From Dehalogenimonas alkenigignens (GTDB taxonomy: Bacteria > Chloroflexota > Dehalococcoidia > Dehalococcoidales > Dehalococcoidaceae): a DNA stretch of 64,000 nt. Shown in pieces: positions 25,803 to 33,738 of the stretch. The notes below the pieces were generated by a model. It was given only the letters and a program-made list of their open reading frames with translations, did not search any database and was not told the DNA's origin. The DNA lies in the NCBI RefSeq assembly GCF_001466665.1, contig NZ_KQ758903.1:865684-929683 (forward strand), given 5' to 3'. A program made the translations under genes and the position numbers. Positions within the stretch are counted from its first letter, which is position 1; every line of letters begins with the position of its first letter.

Positions 25803-26597
25803 TCAGTTCACCACCACGAGATTACTGCTGGATTTAGGGTGTCCCCCGTTGCCGCGGCAAGCAGAATCGCGCAGCCCGTTTTCCAAAGTTTTCGCCATAT
25901 ACCTGACCGGGTTTCTGGCTTCGGCGAGAGCGGCCACTTTAATGGATTCACGGACTTTGCCGGCGCCATACTTTGCGGTCAAGTCTTTCAGGGTCTCGGC
26001 AATACCGGGAGCGACGGAACGTCCGGTTTGTGACTCGTAAAACCTGATAATCCCATCATCGTCATCATCATCCGATCCCTTGGGGGGTAGGGGGGAGGTT
26101 TTATTTTCTTTTACTCTTTCTTCTACTCTCTTAATAAGAGGTGTCCTTGGACTGTCCGTGGATGTGTCCACGGACAAGCCTATTTCCGGGAGAAGATTTT
26201 GCCTGATTTTAGTCACGAGTAGCTTCTTTTCCGCCCGTTGCTGCCTCTTGCCCCGGGCTTCTTTCTCGTGCAATGTCAGGAGGCGCTTCGATTGGTATTT
26301 GTCCCAGTTGTTTAAGCAGATGACCCCTTCATGTACCTCAATCATTTTGAGATCATGAAAGAGTTTCATAGCCTCTCGGACTAATTGCGGTTGGAAATGA
26401 GTGACAGCGCTGAGTGTTTCATCGTCATAGGGCACACCTTCGGCAAGATAGATAAGACCGCCGTTATTAACCTTCCCGGCCAAGAGCAACAATTTGACCC
26501 AGAGGTAGGCCATGGCGGTCCCGTTTGGCTTCGATTCAATAATAGCCACCTTGTCATCTTGGAGAAGACAAGTGTGAAGCATGATCCAGTTAGCCAT
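25803..26597 (-). CDS. Phage replisome organiser-like / DnaD-like protein
   Basis: 264 residues. The N-terminal ~110 residues (NWIMLHTCLLQDDKV, YLWVKLLLLAGKVNNGGLIYLAEG) resemble the phage replisome organiser N-terminal winged-helix domain. A basic linker (KEARGKRQQRAEKKLL) and an acidic low-complexity segment with five Asp follow, then a DnaD-like C-terminal helical region (DGIIRFYESQTGRSV, FGAGK-like YGAGKVRESI). Such proteins load helicase at the element's origin, suggesting autonomous replication after excision. Confidence 0.75.
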   Translation of the reverse strand: MANWIMLHTCLLQDDKVAIIESKPNGTAMAYLWVKLLLLAGKVNNGGLIYLAEGVPYDDETLSAVTHFQPQLVREAMKLFHDLKMIEVHEGVICLNNWDKYQSKRLLTLHEKEARGKRQQRAEKKLLVTKIRQNLLPEIGLSVDTSTDSPRTPLIKRVEERVKENKTSPLPPKGSDDDDDDGIIRFYESQTGRSVAPGIAETLKDLTAKYGAGKVRESIKVAALAEARNPVRYMAKTLENGLRDSACRGNGGHPKSSSNLVVVN

Positions 26598-26775
26598 CTT
26601 TCCCTCCCCCGGCTGCCGCCAGGCTGTCGAAGTAAGCCGCCCACTCCCGCAGATCCGCGTCGGTCCCGGACCGGACTGTCACCCGAAGGGAAACAGTTAC
26701 CGGCCCGGGTCGACGGAAAGGGGGTGAACCCGCCTTGGGTCTAGGCGGCAGCATAATGGAGCGGGAGGCGGCCAT
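26590..26775 (-). CDS. Hypothetical 61-residue element protein
   Basis: Basic and Pro-rich N-terminal half, then VTVSLRVTVRSGTDADLREWAAYFDSLAA in outline. It overlaps the replisome-organiser gene by 8 nt and follows the 51-residue gene by 9 nt, which suggests that it is translated, but its ribosome-binding site is weak. Not recognised. Confidence 0.45.
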   Translation of the reverse strand: MAASRSIMLPPRPKAGSPPFRRPGPVTVSLRVTVRSGTDADLREWAAYFDSLAAAGGGKDG

Positions 26776-26784
26776 GGCATCGGC

Positions 26785-26940
26785 CTACGAAGAGGCCGCC
26801 CTCCGGGCTTCGTTGACTTTCTTGAGTGCGATCAGAAGCGGATTGCCGCCTCGGCGCCCCCAACGGCGATAACAATCATCGCCGTGCTGACGCTTGATTT
26901 CAGCAACTCTCTCAGCCTGTTGTTGTGTTTTTGCTGTCAT
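26785..26940 (-). CDS. 51-residue basic phage-like protein
   Basis: An ATG with GGAGG 6 nt upstream starts MTAKTQQQAERVAEIKRQHG, followed by DDCYRRWGRRGGNPLLIALKK in part and an Arg/Ala tail. The GGNPLL phrase and size are typical of small phage early proteins. It is the first gene of the element's leftward operon, reading away from the control region. Confidence 0.65.
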   Translation of the reverse strand: MTAKTQQQAERVAEIKRQHGDDCYRRWGRRGGNPLLIALKKVNEARRAASS

Positions 26941-27022
26941 CCTTTACCTCCAGCGGTATGAATAGGTTTCTATAGTTAACTATTGACAGTGTAACCTGTA
27001 GTCATATACTATATGTTCACAA
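26941..27022. promoter_or_regulatory. Divergent control region of the element
   Basis: A near-consensus rightward promoter is present: TTGACA (26983-26988), 16 bp, TATACT (27005-27010). A perfect 12-bp palindrome ATAGTTAACTAT (26971-26982) abuts the -35, and AGGTT ... AACCT (26964-26968 and 26993-26997) forms a wider inverted repeat. This is where a lysogeny-type switch would sit, between a leftward replication operon and a rightward regulator-integrase operon. Confidence 0.6.
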
Positions 27023-27319
27023 ATGGTTACTGAAAGAAAAAATATTTTTAAACGCACCCGCAAAAGAGGAAAACCAGTCCAAGTACTAGGGCTGAAGATA
27101 TCTGTTGATATTGTGCTTTCGATTGAACAAGATGTTAAATACCTGTGTGCATTGTATGGACCATTATCAGTATCCCGATCTCTGGGGATATCGAGAACTG
27201 CGCTGCACTATTACAAAACTGGGAAACGAAAGCCTAAATTGTTGATCTCCGTGGCAATACAAAACTGGGCGAAAGAAGAAAGGGACAACGAAAATAAAAA
27301 GTCCGGCCAGGTGCGCTAA
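27023..27319 (+). CDS. HTH regulator of the element (repressor-like)
   Basis: 98 residues, very basic at the N-terminus, with an HTH-like phrase LSVSRSLGISRTALHYYKTGKRKP and a Lys/Asn-rich tail. It is transcribed divergently from the replication operon and lies directly upstream of the integrase, the usual place for a small repressor or excision regulator. Its HTH resembles that of the minus-strand gene ending at 25461. Confidence 0.65.
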   Translation: MVTERKNIFKRTRKRGKPVQVLGLKISVDIVLSIEQDVKYLCALYGPLSVSRSLGISRTALHYYKTGKRKPKLLISVAIQNWAKEERDNENKKSGQVR

Positions 27320-27343
27320 CACCCGGCCGGGAAGGAGACGACA

Positions 27344-28624
27344 ATGGTACAAGCATCGCCGCTCCCGGAAGGTAGTCTAACAAAAACCCGCCCGCTAGTC
27401 GATGGATTCCTTGAGAGTTGCGACAAACGCGGCCTCAGCCCCCGAACCGTGACCTATTATCGGTCCTTCTTGAACGCCTTCGCCGGCCAGTATCCCGCGA
27501 TCCCCTCGGCGGTTGAACCCGTTGAAGATTTCATATCCAGCTACACCTCGAGCGATGAACGCCGGCATGGTTGCTTCCGGACCCTCCGGGTTTTCTATCA
27601 CTTCCTTGAGGACCGCTACAACCTGGCTAATCCCATGAAGAAGGTTACGGCGCCGCGGCGGTTGCCTAAGGCCAAGCGAGGCCTGTCCAGGGAAGAGATC
27701 AAGCGCCTTCTGGAGTTCCCGAGCCACTCACCCGTAATCCGCGCTCTTCTCTACTTCCTGGCTGACACCGGCAGCCGGATCGGGGAAGCTGCCAATCTTA
27801 CCCGTGAAGATGTTTTCGAGAGCACCGTAAGGATCAGCGGCAAGACCGGCGAGCGGATAGTACCGGTCAGCCCACAGGTCCGCGCCATGCTGCTGAAACT
27901 CGGGCCCGGGCGATTATGGGATCACACTCCCTGGTGGCTGACCCGGCAGGTGTCCGCTGCGTTTAAGACGGCCGGGTTCCCTGGCTTGACCGCCCATTCC
28001 CTCCGCCATAGCTTCGCTCAGAACTGGCAGGGTTCCGATCTGGCGCTCAAGGCTATGGGCGGCTGGCGGTCGATGACGATGGTGGAACACTACGCCGGGC
28101 AGCGGCCGGCAATGGTGGAGAAGGAGCATGGCCAGTATTCTCCCCTGGCGCCGGTAAAACTCGAGGCCGGAGGTGGTACCGGTACTGCGGAGATCAGAGA
28201 CATGCTGCAGGGATTAGTCAAAGAGCGGCAACGCGGCGATCTCTCTCAGTTTTTAACCTTCGCTGAGGGTATGCCTGGCGTTTTCAGTATGGCCATGGCG
28301 AGATACTTTTTCCACTCGTTGATGTACAACGTCTCGAGGATGATTCGGGATGAAAATAGCAAGGTTCTCCCGTTGGGATCGGTCAAGGCGGCGGCCTATA
28401 TGCTGTTGCATGGTGTCTACGGCAAGGATAAAGACGGTGAGATGGATCCAAAGACCCGGGCGGAGATCAGTAGATTCGCCGACGTGATGATGCACCAGGT
28501 CGATGCCATGTTCAAATCATTTGTATCCGAGCAGTACGCCGCGGCGATGAGTTATAAACAAGTTGCTGAAATCGAAGAAACTCCGGAATTCTTTGACCTC
28601 TTTAGATGGGAGGAAGACATTTGA
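27344..28624 (+). CDS. Tyrosine recombinase (integrase) with C-terminal extension
   Basis: 426 residues. A SAM-like N-terminal DNA-binding domain (GLSPRTVTYYRSFLNAF) is followed by the catalytic domain: Arg in DTGSRIGEAANL, HSLRHSFAQNW (H-x-x-R), and GGWRSMTMVEHYAG (final H and Tyr). About 150 further residues after the Tyr have no counterpart in minimal integrases. A GGAGACGACA site precedes the ATG. Its stop overlaps the TTG start of the serine recombinase, so two unrelated recombinases are translated from one message. Confidence 0.9.
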   Translation: MVQASPLPEGSLTKTRPLVDGFLESCDKRGLSPRTVTYYRSFLNAFAGQYPAIPSAVEPVEDFISSYTSSDERRHGCFRTLRVFYHFLEDRYNLANPMKKVTAPRRLPKAKRGLSREEIKRLLEFPSHSPVIRALLYFLADTGSRIGEAANLTREDVFESTVRISGKTGERIVPVSPQVRAMLLKLGPGRLWDHTPWWLTRQVSAAFKTAGFPGLTAHSLRHSFAQNWQGSDLALKAMGGWRSMTMVEHYAGQRPAMVEKEHGQYSPLAPVKLEAGGGTGTAEIRDMLQGLVKERQRGDLSQFLTFAEGMPGVFSMAMARYFFHSLMYNVSRMIRDENSKVLPLGSVKAAAYMLLHGVYGKDKDGEMDPKTRAEISRFADVMMHQVDAMFKSFVSEQYAAAMSYKQVAEIEETPEFFDLFRWEEDI

Positions 28625-30192
28625 CCATCGCGGCGGTCTATTGTCGGGTTAGCACCGAAGACCAGGAGCGGGAAGGGACCTCCCTGGACACCCAGGAGGC
28701 GCTTTGCCTGGAGAAGGCGGCGCAGATCGGGTATGACGTGCCGGCTGAGTTCATCTTCCGGGAGGCGGCCTCCGGGCTGACCACTAATCGGCCGCGGCTG
28801 ACGGAGCTGCGCGCCGCGGCGGCCGTAGCCGGCAAGTTCAAGGCTATCATTGTCCTTAAGCCGGACCGCTTAGCCCGCAACGGCGAGGACATCCTGTCCC
28901 TGTTCAAGGAATTCAAGATCGGCGGCGTCAAGCTCGTATTCGTCAAAGAGGAATTTGAGGACTCGCCGGCCGGCAAGATGTTGGCTTTCGCCATGGGATG
29001 GGCTGCAGAAATGTACGTCCATGCCACCAAAGAGGCCACCAAGCGCGGCAAGGCGGCGCGGATGGCGGAAGGGAAGATCGCCCAGGGCACCGGTCCCGGG
29101 ATCTACGGCTACACCTGGGACAAGCTCAACAAACAGCGTGTCATCGACGAAGCGCAGGCGGCGGTTGTCCGGGGAATCTTCGACCTGATCTCTCAGGGTA
29201 AAGATTGTTTCACCGTGGCCAAGGAGATCAACGGCCGCGGCATTCCAGCGCTCAAGGGCGGTCCGTGGCATGCCCGGACCATCCGCAATGTGGCCACCAA
29301 CCCGGCATACATGGGAGTGACGTACTACGGACGGACTCACCGGGAAGGGAAGAAGACCATCCGGCTGCCGGAAAGCGAATGGAAGACCATCGCCGGCGCA
29401 ACGCCGCCCATCGTCTCCCCGGCAGCGTTCAAGGCGGCGCAGGACGCCCTGCAGCGGCCGAAGGGGAGGACCGGCAAACTCAAATATGCCCCGTATCTCC
29501 TGACCGGCTTCCTCCGGTGCGGTGAGTGCGGTAGCCCGATAGTCGGCGGCGCTATGGACCGCGGCCGGTACCGGTACTACCGCTGCAGGGGGACTTTCCC
29601 GCGGGAGACAGGCGATACGGCGATCTGCCGCGCCCGCTACATCAAGGCTGACGAAACGGACGCCGCGGTATGGGCGCAGGTCAAGGAGATCCTCAAGCAT
29701 CCGGACGTGCACGCCGCCATACTCAAACGGAAGATGGACGCCGCCAAGGATGCCGGCAGCATCGAGTCATTGGAGAAGACGATCAAGAAGCTGGAAGGCC
29801 AACTCAGAGCATTTGGCGGACAACACCAACGGCTTATGAGCCTGTTTTCTAAGTTCTCCACCGGGGAGATTGATACTTCGGATGCCTTGTTAGATCAAAT
29901 TAACCAAGTGAAAAAGGACCGGGAGAAAGCCGAGAAAGACCTAGCCACAGCCCGCTACGCCCTGGAACAGCTGCGGGAGATGGAACAGGTTGAATTACAA
30001 TTGCCGGCCTTCTGTGCCCAGATACTGCCGAACATAGAAAACGCCACTTTTGAAGATAAGAGGGCGGCACTTTCCCTATTAAAGTTTGCCGGGACAGTCA
30101 CCAATGGGCACGTCGATGGTGAGACGATTATCCCCTTTAGGATTCAGTCTAAAGCTACTCACCATTGGACAAACATCGGCATCACTACGTGA
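28621..30192 (+). CDS. Large serine recombinase
   Basis: About 523 residues from the TTG at 28621 (GGGAGGAAG upstream, TTGA overlap). The resolvase domain carries VYCRVSTEDQEREGTSLDTQ with the catalytic Ser. The recombinase domain follows, then a zinc ribbon (CGECGSPI with CRG...C), a coiled coil around residues 380-450, and a short tail. Such integrases recombine short attP/attB sites without supercoiling. The gene ends 13 bp past the attR core, so its last codons come from the host dnaN sequence. Confidence 0.92.
   Translation: MTIAAVYCRVSTEDQEREGTSLDTQEALCLEKAAQIGYDVPAEFIFREAASGLTTNRPRLTELRAAAAVAGKFKAIIVLKPDRLARNGEDILSLFKEFKIGGVKLVFVKEEFEDSPAGKMLAFAMGWAAEMYVHATKEATKRGKAARMAEGKIAQGTGPGIYGYTWDKLNKQRVIDEAQAAVVRGIFDLISQGKDCFTVAKEINGRGIPALKGGPWHARTIRNVATNPAYMGVTYYGRTHREGKKTIRLPESEWKTIAGATPPIVSPAAFKAAQDALQRPKGRTGKLKYAPYLLTGFLRCGECGSPIVGGAMDRGRYRYYRCRGTFPRETGDTAICRARYIKADETDAAVWAQVKEILKHPDVHAAILKRKMDAAKDAGSIESLEKTIKKLEGQLRAFGGQHQRLMSLFSKFSTGEIDTSDALLDQINQVKKDREKAEKDLATARYALEQLREMEQVELQLPAFCAQILPNIENATFEDKRAALSLLKFAGTVTNGHVDGETIIPFRIQSKATHHWTNIGITT
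30159..30191 (-). other. attR: right junction inside the dnaN 3' end
   Basis: Bases 30169-30179 repeat the core ACAAACATCGG of attL. On the minus strand the region encodes HVVMPMFVQW and a TGA stop that ends dnaN. Sequence right of the core is inferred to be chromosomal and sequence left of it to be from the element, so the element supplies the last codons and stop of dnaN. Confidence 0.8.
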
Positions 30193-31289
30193 ACGTAATT
30201 GTCCGTTCCAACCGGCCGGATCACGCCGGGGCTTGACGGCCCCGTGACCTCCAGCGCCACCTGGCCTTCGGAAATGACGCCCAGCACGTCCAGCAGGTAC
30301 TTGCCGTTGAAAGCTATCTTGGCTTCCTCGCCGGAGACCGCGGCGTCCAGTTCGGCCTGATCCTCGCCGATCTCCTCGGAGCGCGCTGTGATGGACAGCC
30401 GGCCCGGCGTTTTGCCGCCGCCCGGGGTCATGATCAGCCTTACGATGCCTCCCCCGTCGCGGGCGAAGATCTGGGCGGTGCGCGCCGCCATCAGGAAAGC
30501 CGGCGTCTCGACTACGGCGCGGGTGGTGTGGGACTGCGGGATGATCTGGCTGTACTGCGGGAAGGCGCCCTGCAGGAGCTGGGACACCAGCTCGACGTTC
30601 TTGAGCTTGAACAGTATCTGGCTCTTCTGGGTATCCACGGTGATGCCGATGCTTTCGTCGCCGTCGCTCAAGAGTCGGCTGACCTCGGACAGCGTCTTGG
30701 CCGGGATGATGGCCTTGACTTTCTGGGAGGCGGCTTCGGCCAGGGGCATCTTGTAAACCGCCAGGCGGAAGCCGTCGGCGGCGGCCAGCGTCAGGACGGA
30801 GCCCTCGAACAGCGCGTCGATGCCGGTCAGCACCGGGCGGGACTCGTCGGTGGCCGCGGCGAAGACCACCCGGGCGACGCCCTTCTTGAACTCGGCGACA
30901 TCGACTTTGACCGCCACGCCGTTCTCCACCCGGGGGATGGGCGGGAAGTCCCGGGCGTCGACGCCGGTCATCCGCGCCTCGAAGCGGGCGCATTTCATGG
31001 TCAGTATCTTCTTGGCCGAAAGGGCCATCTCGATTTTGTCGTTGGGCAATGAGCCGATAAACTCGGTCAGCAGCTTCGCCGGCACGGTGGTGGCGCCTTC
31101 TTCCTCGATCTTGGCTCCGATCCAGCACGACACCGCGATCTCCAGGTTGGTGGCTGAAAGCTTCAGCCGGCCTTCGTCGGTAGCCACCAGCACGTTGCTG
31201 GTGATCGGCAGCGTGGAGCGTGAGGCGGCAGCCCGGCCGACAATAGCCAGCCCTTTGCTCAGGTTCTCTTGCAGACAGGATAGGCGCAT
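30159..31289 (-). CDS. dnaN: DNA polymerase III subunit beta (sliding clamp)
   Basis: 376 residues from the ATG at 31289 (GGAGGAACC upstream). Three clamp domains are recognisable, beginning MRLSCLQENLSKGLAIVGRA, with ARDFPPIP and a central VRLIMTPGGG region, and ending VVMPMFVQW. It forms the ring that holds replicative polymerase on DNA. Its 3' end overlaps the serine recombinase by 34 nt on the opposite strand, because the integrated element rebuilds the last six or so codons. The target lies in an essential gene yet leaves the protein intact. Confidence 0.97.
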   Translation of the reverse strand: MRLSCLQENLSKGLAIVGRAAASRSTLPITSNVLVATDEGRLKLSATNLEIAVSCWIGAKIEEEGATTVPAKLLTEFIGSLPNDKIEMALSAKKILTMKCARFEARMTGVDARDFPPIPRVENGVAVKVDVAEFKKGVARVVFAAATDESRPVLTGIDALFEGSVLTLAAADGFRLAVYKMPLAEAASQKVKAIIPAKTLSEVSRLLSDGDESIGITVDTQKSQILFKLKNVELVSQLLQGAFPQYSQIIPQSHTTRAVVETPAFLMAARTAQIFARDGGGIVRLIMTPGGGKTPGRLSITARSEEIGEDQAELDAAVSGEEAKIAFNGKYLLDVLGVISEGQVALEVTGPSSPGVIRPVGTDNYVHVVMPMFVQW

Positions 31290-31430
31290 ATGGGGTTCCT
31301 CCGGTTTCTGGTTAGGTAGTGAAAGATTATACGCCGGTGCAGGCGGGGAGGCAATCATTTTTTTAGCTATTTTGCCTTCGCCCGAAAGGCGGAAACCGGC
31401 GCCCGGCCGCGGCGGCGGTTGTGCCTTGAC

Positions 31431-31459
31431 ATAATAAAATAACGTCCCAAAAACGACAA
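31431..31459 (-). promoter_or_regulatory. Putative dnaN promoter
   Basis: On the minus strand TTGTCG (rc of 31454-31459), 17 bp, TATTAT (rc of 31431-31436). The transcript would have a leader of about 135 nt before dnaN. Confidence 0.6.
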
Positions 31460-31543
31460 AACCCACTTGACGATTACGAAGAACTCATGTGCTATAATCC
31501 CCACATGCCTTTAAGGACTCTTGCCTTGCCGGAGACTCTTCTT

Positions 31544-31636
31544 CCGTTCGTGGTGAGCCTGTCGAACCATGAACGGGGGCGGCGCGTCGACGGTCGTCTA
31601 ATCCCGTTCGCGGTGAGCCTGCCGAACCATGAACGG
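31544..31636. repeat. Two copies of a 33-bp inverted-end repeat
   Basis: Copies at 31544-31576 and 31604-31636 start 60 bp apart and differ at only two positions. Each begins CCGTTCG and ends CGAACCATGAACGG, so the ends pair (CCGTTC with GAACGG). The core GTGAGCCTG(T/C)CGAAC resembles dispersed intergenic repeats known from many bacterial genomes. The rest of the gene-free 31290-31780 region holds the dnaN leader and, at 31490, a rightward extended -10 (TGCTATAAT) with nothing convincing downstream. Confidence 0.65.
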
Positions 31637-31780
31637 AAATGTAGAACCGGAGTGAAAGCGTATGCCGGAGAAATCGTTCTCAAAATCCACGAATATCGAA
31701 TCCCCCGATTGGCTCAACGCGGCAAAATCGGTTCGTTCCCCGAAAAACATGTTATTTATCGAGGAAACAAAAACAAATAG

Positions 31781-33058
31781 CTATTCGTACCGCAGCGCCT
31801 CGACCGGGTCGAGCCTGGCCGCCCGGTTGGCGGGATACAATCCGGCCAGCAGGGCGATGACGGTGGTTAGGGCGATGACGCCGGGAATGAGCCACCAGGT
31901 GAACGATGAAAGCTGGAAGCCGGGGAAATCGGACAGGAACGTCCTCGCCCCGATGACATTGAGCGCTTGTCCGGTCAGGAGCGCCAGCACCCCGCCGGCC
32001 GCTCCGCCCAGAAAGCCCAGGGCGGCGCCCTCGGCGGTGAACATCAGCCGGATGGTGCCGCGGGTGGCTCCCACCGCCTTCATCACCCCGATCTCCCGGG
32101 TGCGCTCGTGGATAGCCATCAGCAGGGTGTTGATGATGCCGATAGCCGCCACCACCAGGGCGATGATGCCGAAGGCGGACAATCCCACCTGGATAACGTT
32201 GAATACGGAGTTGATCTCCGCCAGGATGTCGTCGGAGGTGAGGGCGTTCCAGCCCTCGGCCTTTACCGCCGCGGCGATAGCTTTGACATCGGTTAAGGCC
32301 GCCGCCTTGAGCTGCACGGTGAAGCCCGGCTGCTGCTCGGAGTATCTCAGGGGGTTGCTCTGGTAAAAGCGGGCCATCTCGATGGCGTCGGACTGGGTGA
32401 TCAGGAGTTCGGCGGTGGAGATTTTCTTATCGATGACGCCCTTGATGGTGAAGGTATAGTCGTGCGTTTCAGTCTCGTAAGCCAGCTGTTTGCCCACCGA
32501 CACGGTAACCTGCCGCCCGATAACGCTCTCGTCGTCAGGCCAGCCGAAAGTGGTCAGGTAATCGTAGGCGATCAGGCACTGCCCGGCGTCGCCTTCAGTG
32601 ATGTGGCTGCCAAGGAACAGCGGGCGGATGGCAGCCTCGTACTCCGGCACCCCGTCGACGTTCACGGTGTAGATCTTGGAACTGCCCTGGGGCTGGATGT
32701 AGCGGGCGGAGACGCTCACCAGGTAATCAACCCGCTCGACGCCGGGAATGGCCCGCAGCTTTTCGAGGTCGGCCGCCGTGAAGGGCAGGATGACGACAGT
32801 CTCGATGCTGGAGATTTCCTGAGGCCGGCCGCCGCCCTGGAAGACATTTATGTCCCGCCCGGAGGAGACTATGATCGCGTCCTCCGGGAAGGTCTGGCCG
32901 AACTGGCCGACGATAAATCCCTTGAGCCCGGTGCCCAAACTGGCCATCAGCGCCACCAGTGTCGCCCCGATGACCACGGCGGCTACCGTCAGCAGGGTGC
33001 GCATCTTGCGCCGCCACAGATTGGAAAAAGCCATAGCTATAATTTCGTTAAACGGCAC
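31781..33058 (-). CDS. ABC transporter permease, MacB/FtsX type
   Basis: 425 residues with one membrane segment near the N-terminus, a ~230-residue extracytoplasmic MacB-like periplasmic domain, and three C-terminal membrane segments of the FtsX fold (FGIIALVVAAIGIINTLLMAI in part, with the conserved HERTREIGVMKAVGATRG). These mechanotransmission-type systems export lipoproteins, peptides or antibiotics. The gene overlaps the ATPase gene by 11 nt. Confidence 0.9.
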   Translation of the reverse strand: MPFNEIIAMAFSNLWRRKMRTLLTVAAVVIGATLVALMASLGTGLKGFIVGQFGQTFPEDAIIVSSGRDINVFQGGGRPQEISSIETVVILPFTAADLEKLRAIPGVERVDYLVSVSARYIQPQGSSKIYTVNVDGVPEYEAAIRPLFLGSHITEGDAGQCLIAYDYLTTFGWPDDESVIGRQVTVSVGKQLAYETETHDYTFTIKGVIDKKISTAELLITQSDAIEMARFYQSNPLRYSEQQPGFTVQLKAAALTDVKAIAAAVKAEGWNALTSDDILAEINSVFNVIQVGLSAFGIIALVVAAIGIINTLLMAIHERTREIGVMKAVGATRGTIRLMFTAEGAALGFLGGAAGGVLALLTGQALNVIGARTFLSDFPGFQLSSFTWWLIPGVIALTTVIALLAGLYPANRAARLDPVEALRYE

Positions 33059-33737
33059 GGCTGTCTCCGGTAATCAGTCCGTCGCGCAGCGTCACCACGC
33101 GGCGGGATCGGCGCGCCAGTTCGACGTCGTGAGTGGCGACGATCAGGGTGATGCCCTGTTCCTGGTTGAGGCGCCCCAGCAGGTCCATGATCCGGGCGCC
33201 GTTGGTGGTGTCGAGGTTGCCGGTCGGCTCATCGGCGACGATGATCGCCGGGCTGGTCACCAGGGCGCGGGCGATCGATACCCGCTGGCGCTCGCCGCCG
33301 GACAACTGGTTTGGCCGGTGACCGGCGCGGTGTCCCATACCGACGGCCTCGAGAGCAGCCCTGGCCCGTGCCAGGCGCTCTGTTTTCCCGACGCCGGCGA
33401 AAAGCAGCGGGATGGCGACATTCTCCTCGGCGGTATAAGTGGGATGAAGGTGAAAAGACTGGAAAACAAACCCGACGTTTTTGTTGCGGTACTCAGCCAG
33501 TTCCCTGTCCGAAGCCCTTGACAGGTCGCGGCCGTCGACGGTGATGCTGCCCTCGGAGGCGGTGTCCAGCCCGCCGATCAAATGGAGCAGCGTGCTTTTA
33601 CCTGAGCCGGACGGCCCGACGAACGCGGCGAAATCCCCCTTTTCCAGGTCGAGCGATACTCCGGCCAGAGCGTGGACCGTTTCTTCGCCCAGGCGGTAGT
33701 CCTTTTTCAGGTCGCGAACACGGATGAAGATCTCCAC
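33048..33737 (-). CDS. ABC transporter ATP-binding protein (LolD/MacB type)
   Basis: 229 residues from a GTG at 33737. Walker A is GPSGSGKST, the signature is LSGGERQRVSIARAL, and Walker B is IIVADEPTGNLD; QSFHLHPTYTAEENV is a variant Q-loop. Paired with the FtsX-type permease downstream. The GTG lies one base after the pyruvate kinase stop, and AGGAAA near the end of pyk serves as ribosome-binding site, so the exporter is probably expressed with pyk. Confidence 0.92.
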   Translation of the reverse strand: MEIFIRVRDLKKDYRLGEETVHALAGVSLDLEKGDFAAFVGPSGSGKSTLLHLIGGLDTASEGSITVDGRDLSRASDRELAEYRNKNVGFVFQSFHLHPTYTAEENVAIPLLFAGVGKTERLARARAALEAVGMGHRAGHRPNQLSGGERQRVSIARALVTSPAIIVADEPTGNLDTTNGARIMDLLGRLNQEQGITLIVATHDVELARRSRRVVTLRDGLITGDSRAV

Positions 33738-33738
33738 G

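Larger units (their letters stand above)
23899..30179. mobile_element. Integrated element of about 6.3 kb inserted in the dnaN 3' end
   Basis: Bounded by the direct repeat ACAAACATCGG (23899-23909 and 30169-30179), lying inside two copies of the dnaN C-terminal coding sequence. It carries a HicBA-like module, three small minus-strand genes, a phage replisome-organiser-like gene, two tiny phage-like genes, a divergent HTH regulator, a tyrosine recombinase and a large serine recombinase. Base composition is lower in GC than the surrounding DNA from about 23.9 to 27.3 kb. No capsid, tail or conjugation genes are present, so it is a small island, a satellite or a decayed element. Confidence 0.85.

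Noticed and set aside
31487-31780. Possible 97-residue plus-strand gene
   Set aside because: Its first two thirds are two copies of a dispersed DNA repeat (SLSNHERGRR/SLPNHERK), there is no Shine-Dalgarno, and it ends in AT-rich junk before a convergent gene.
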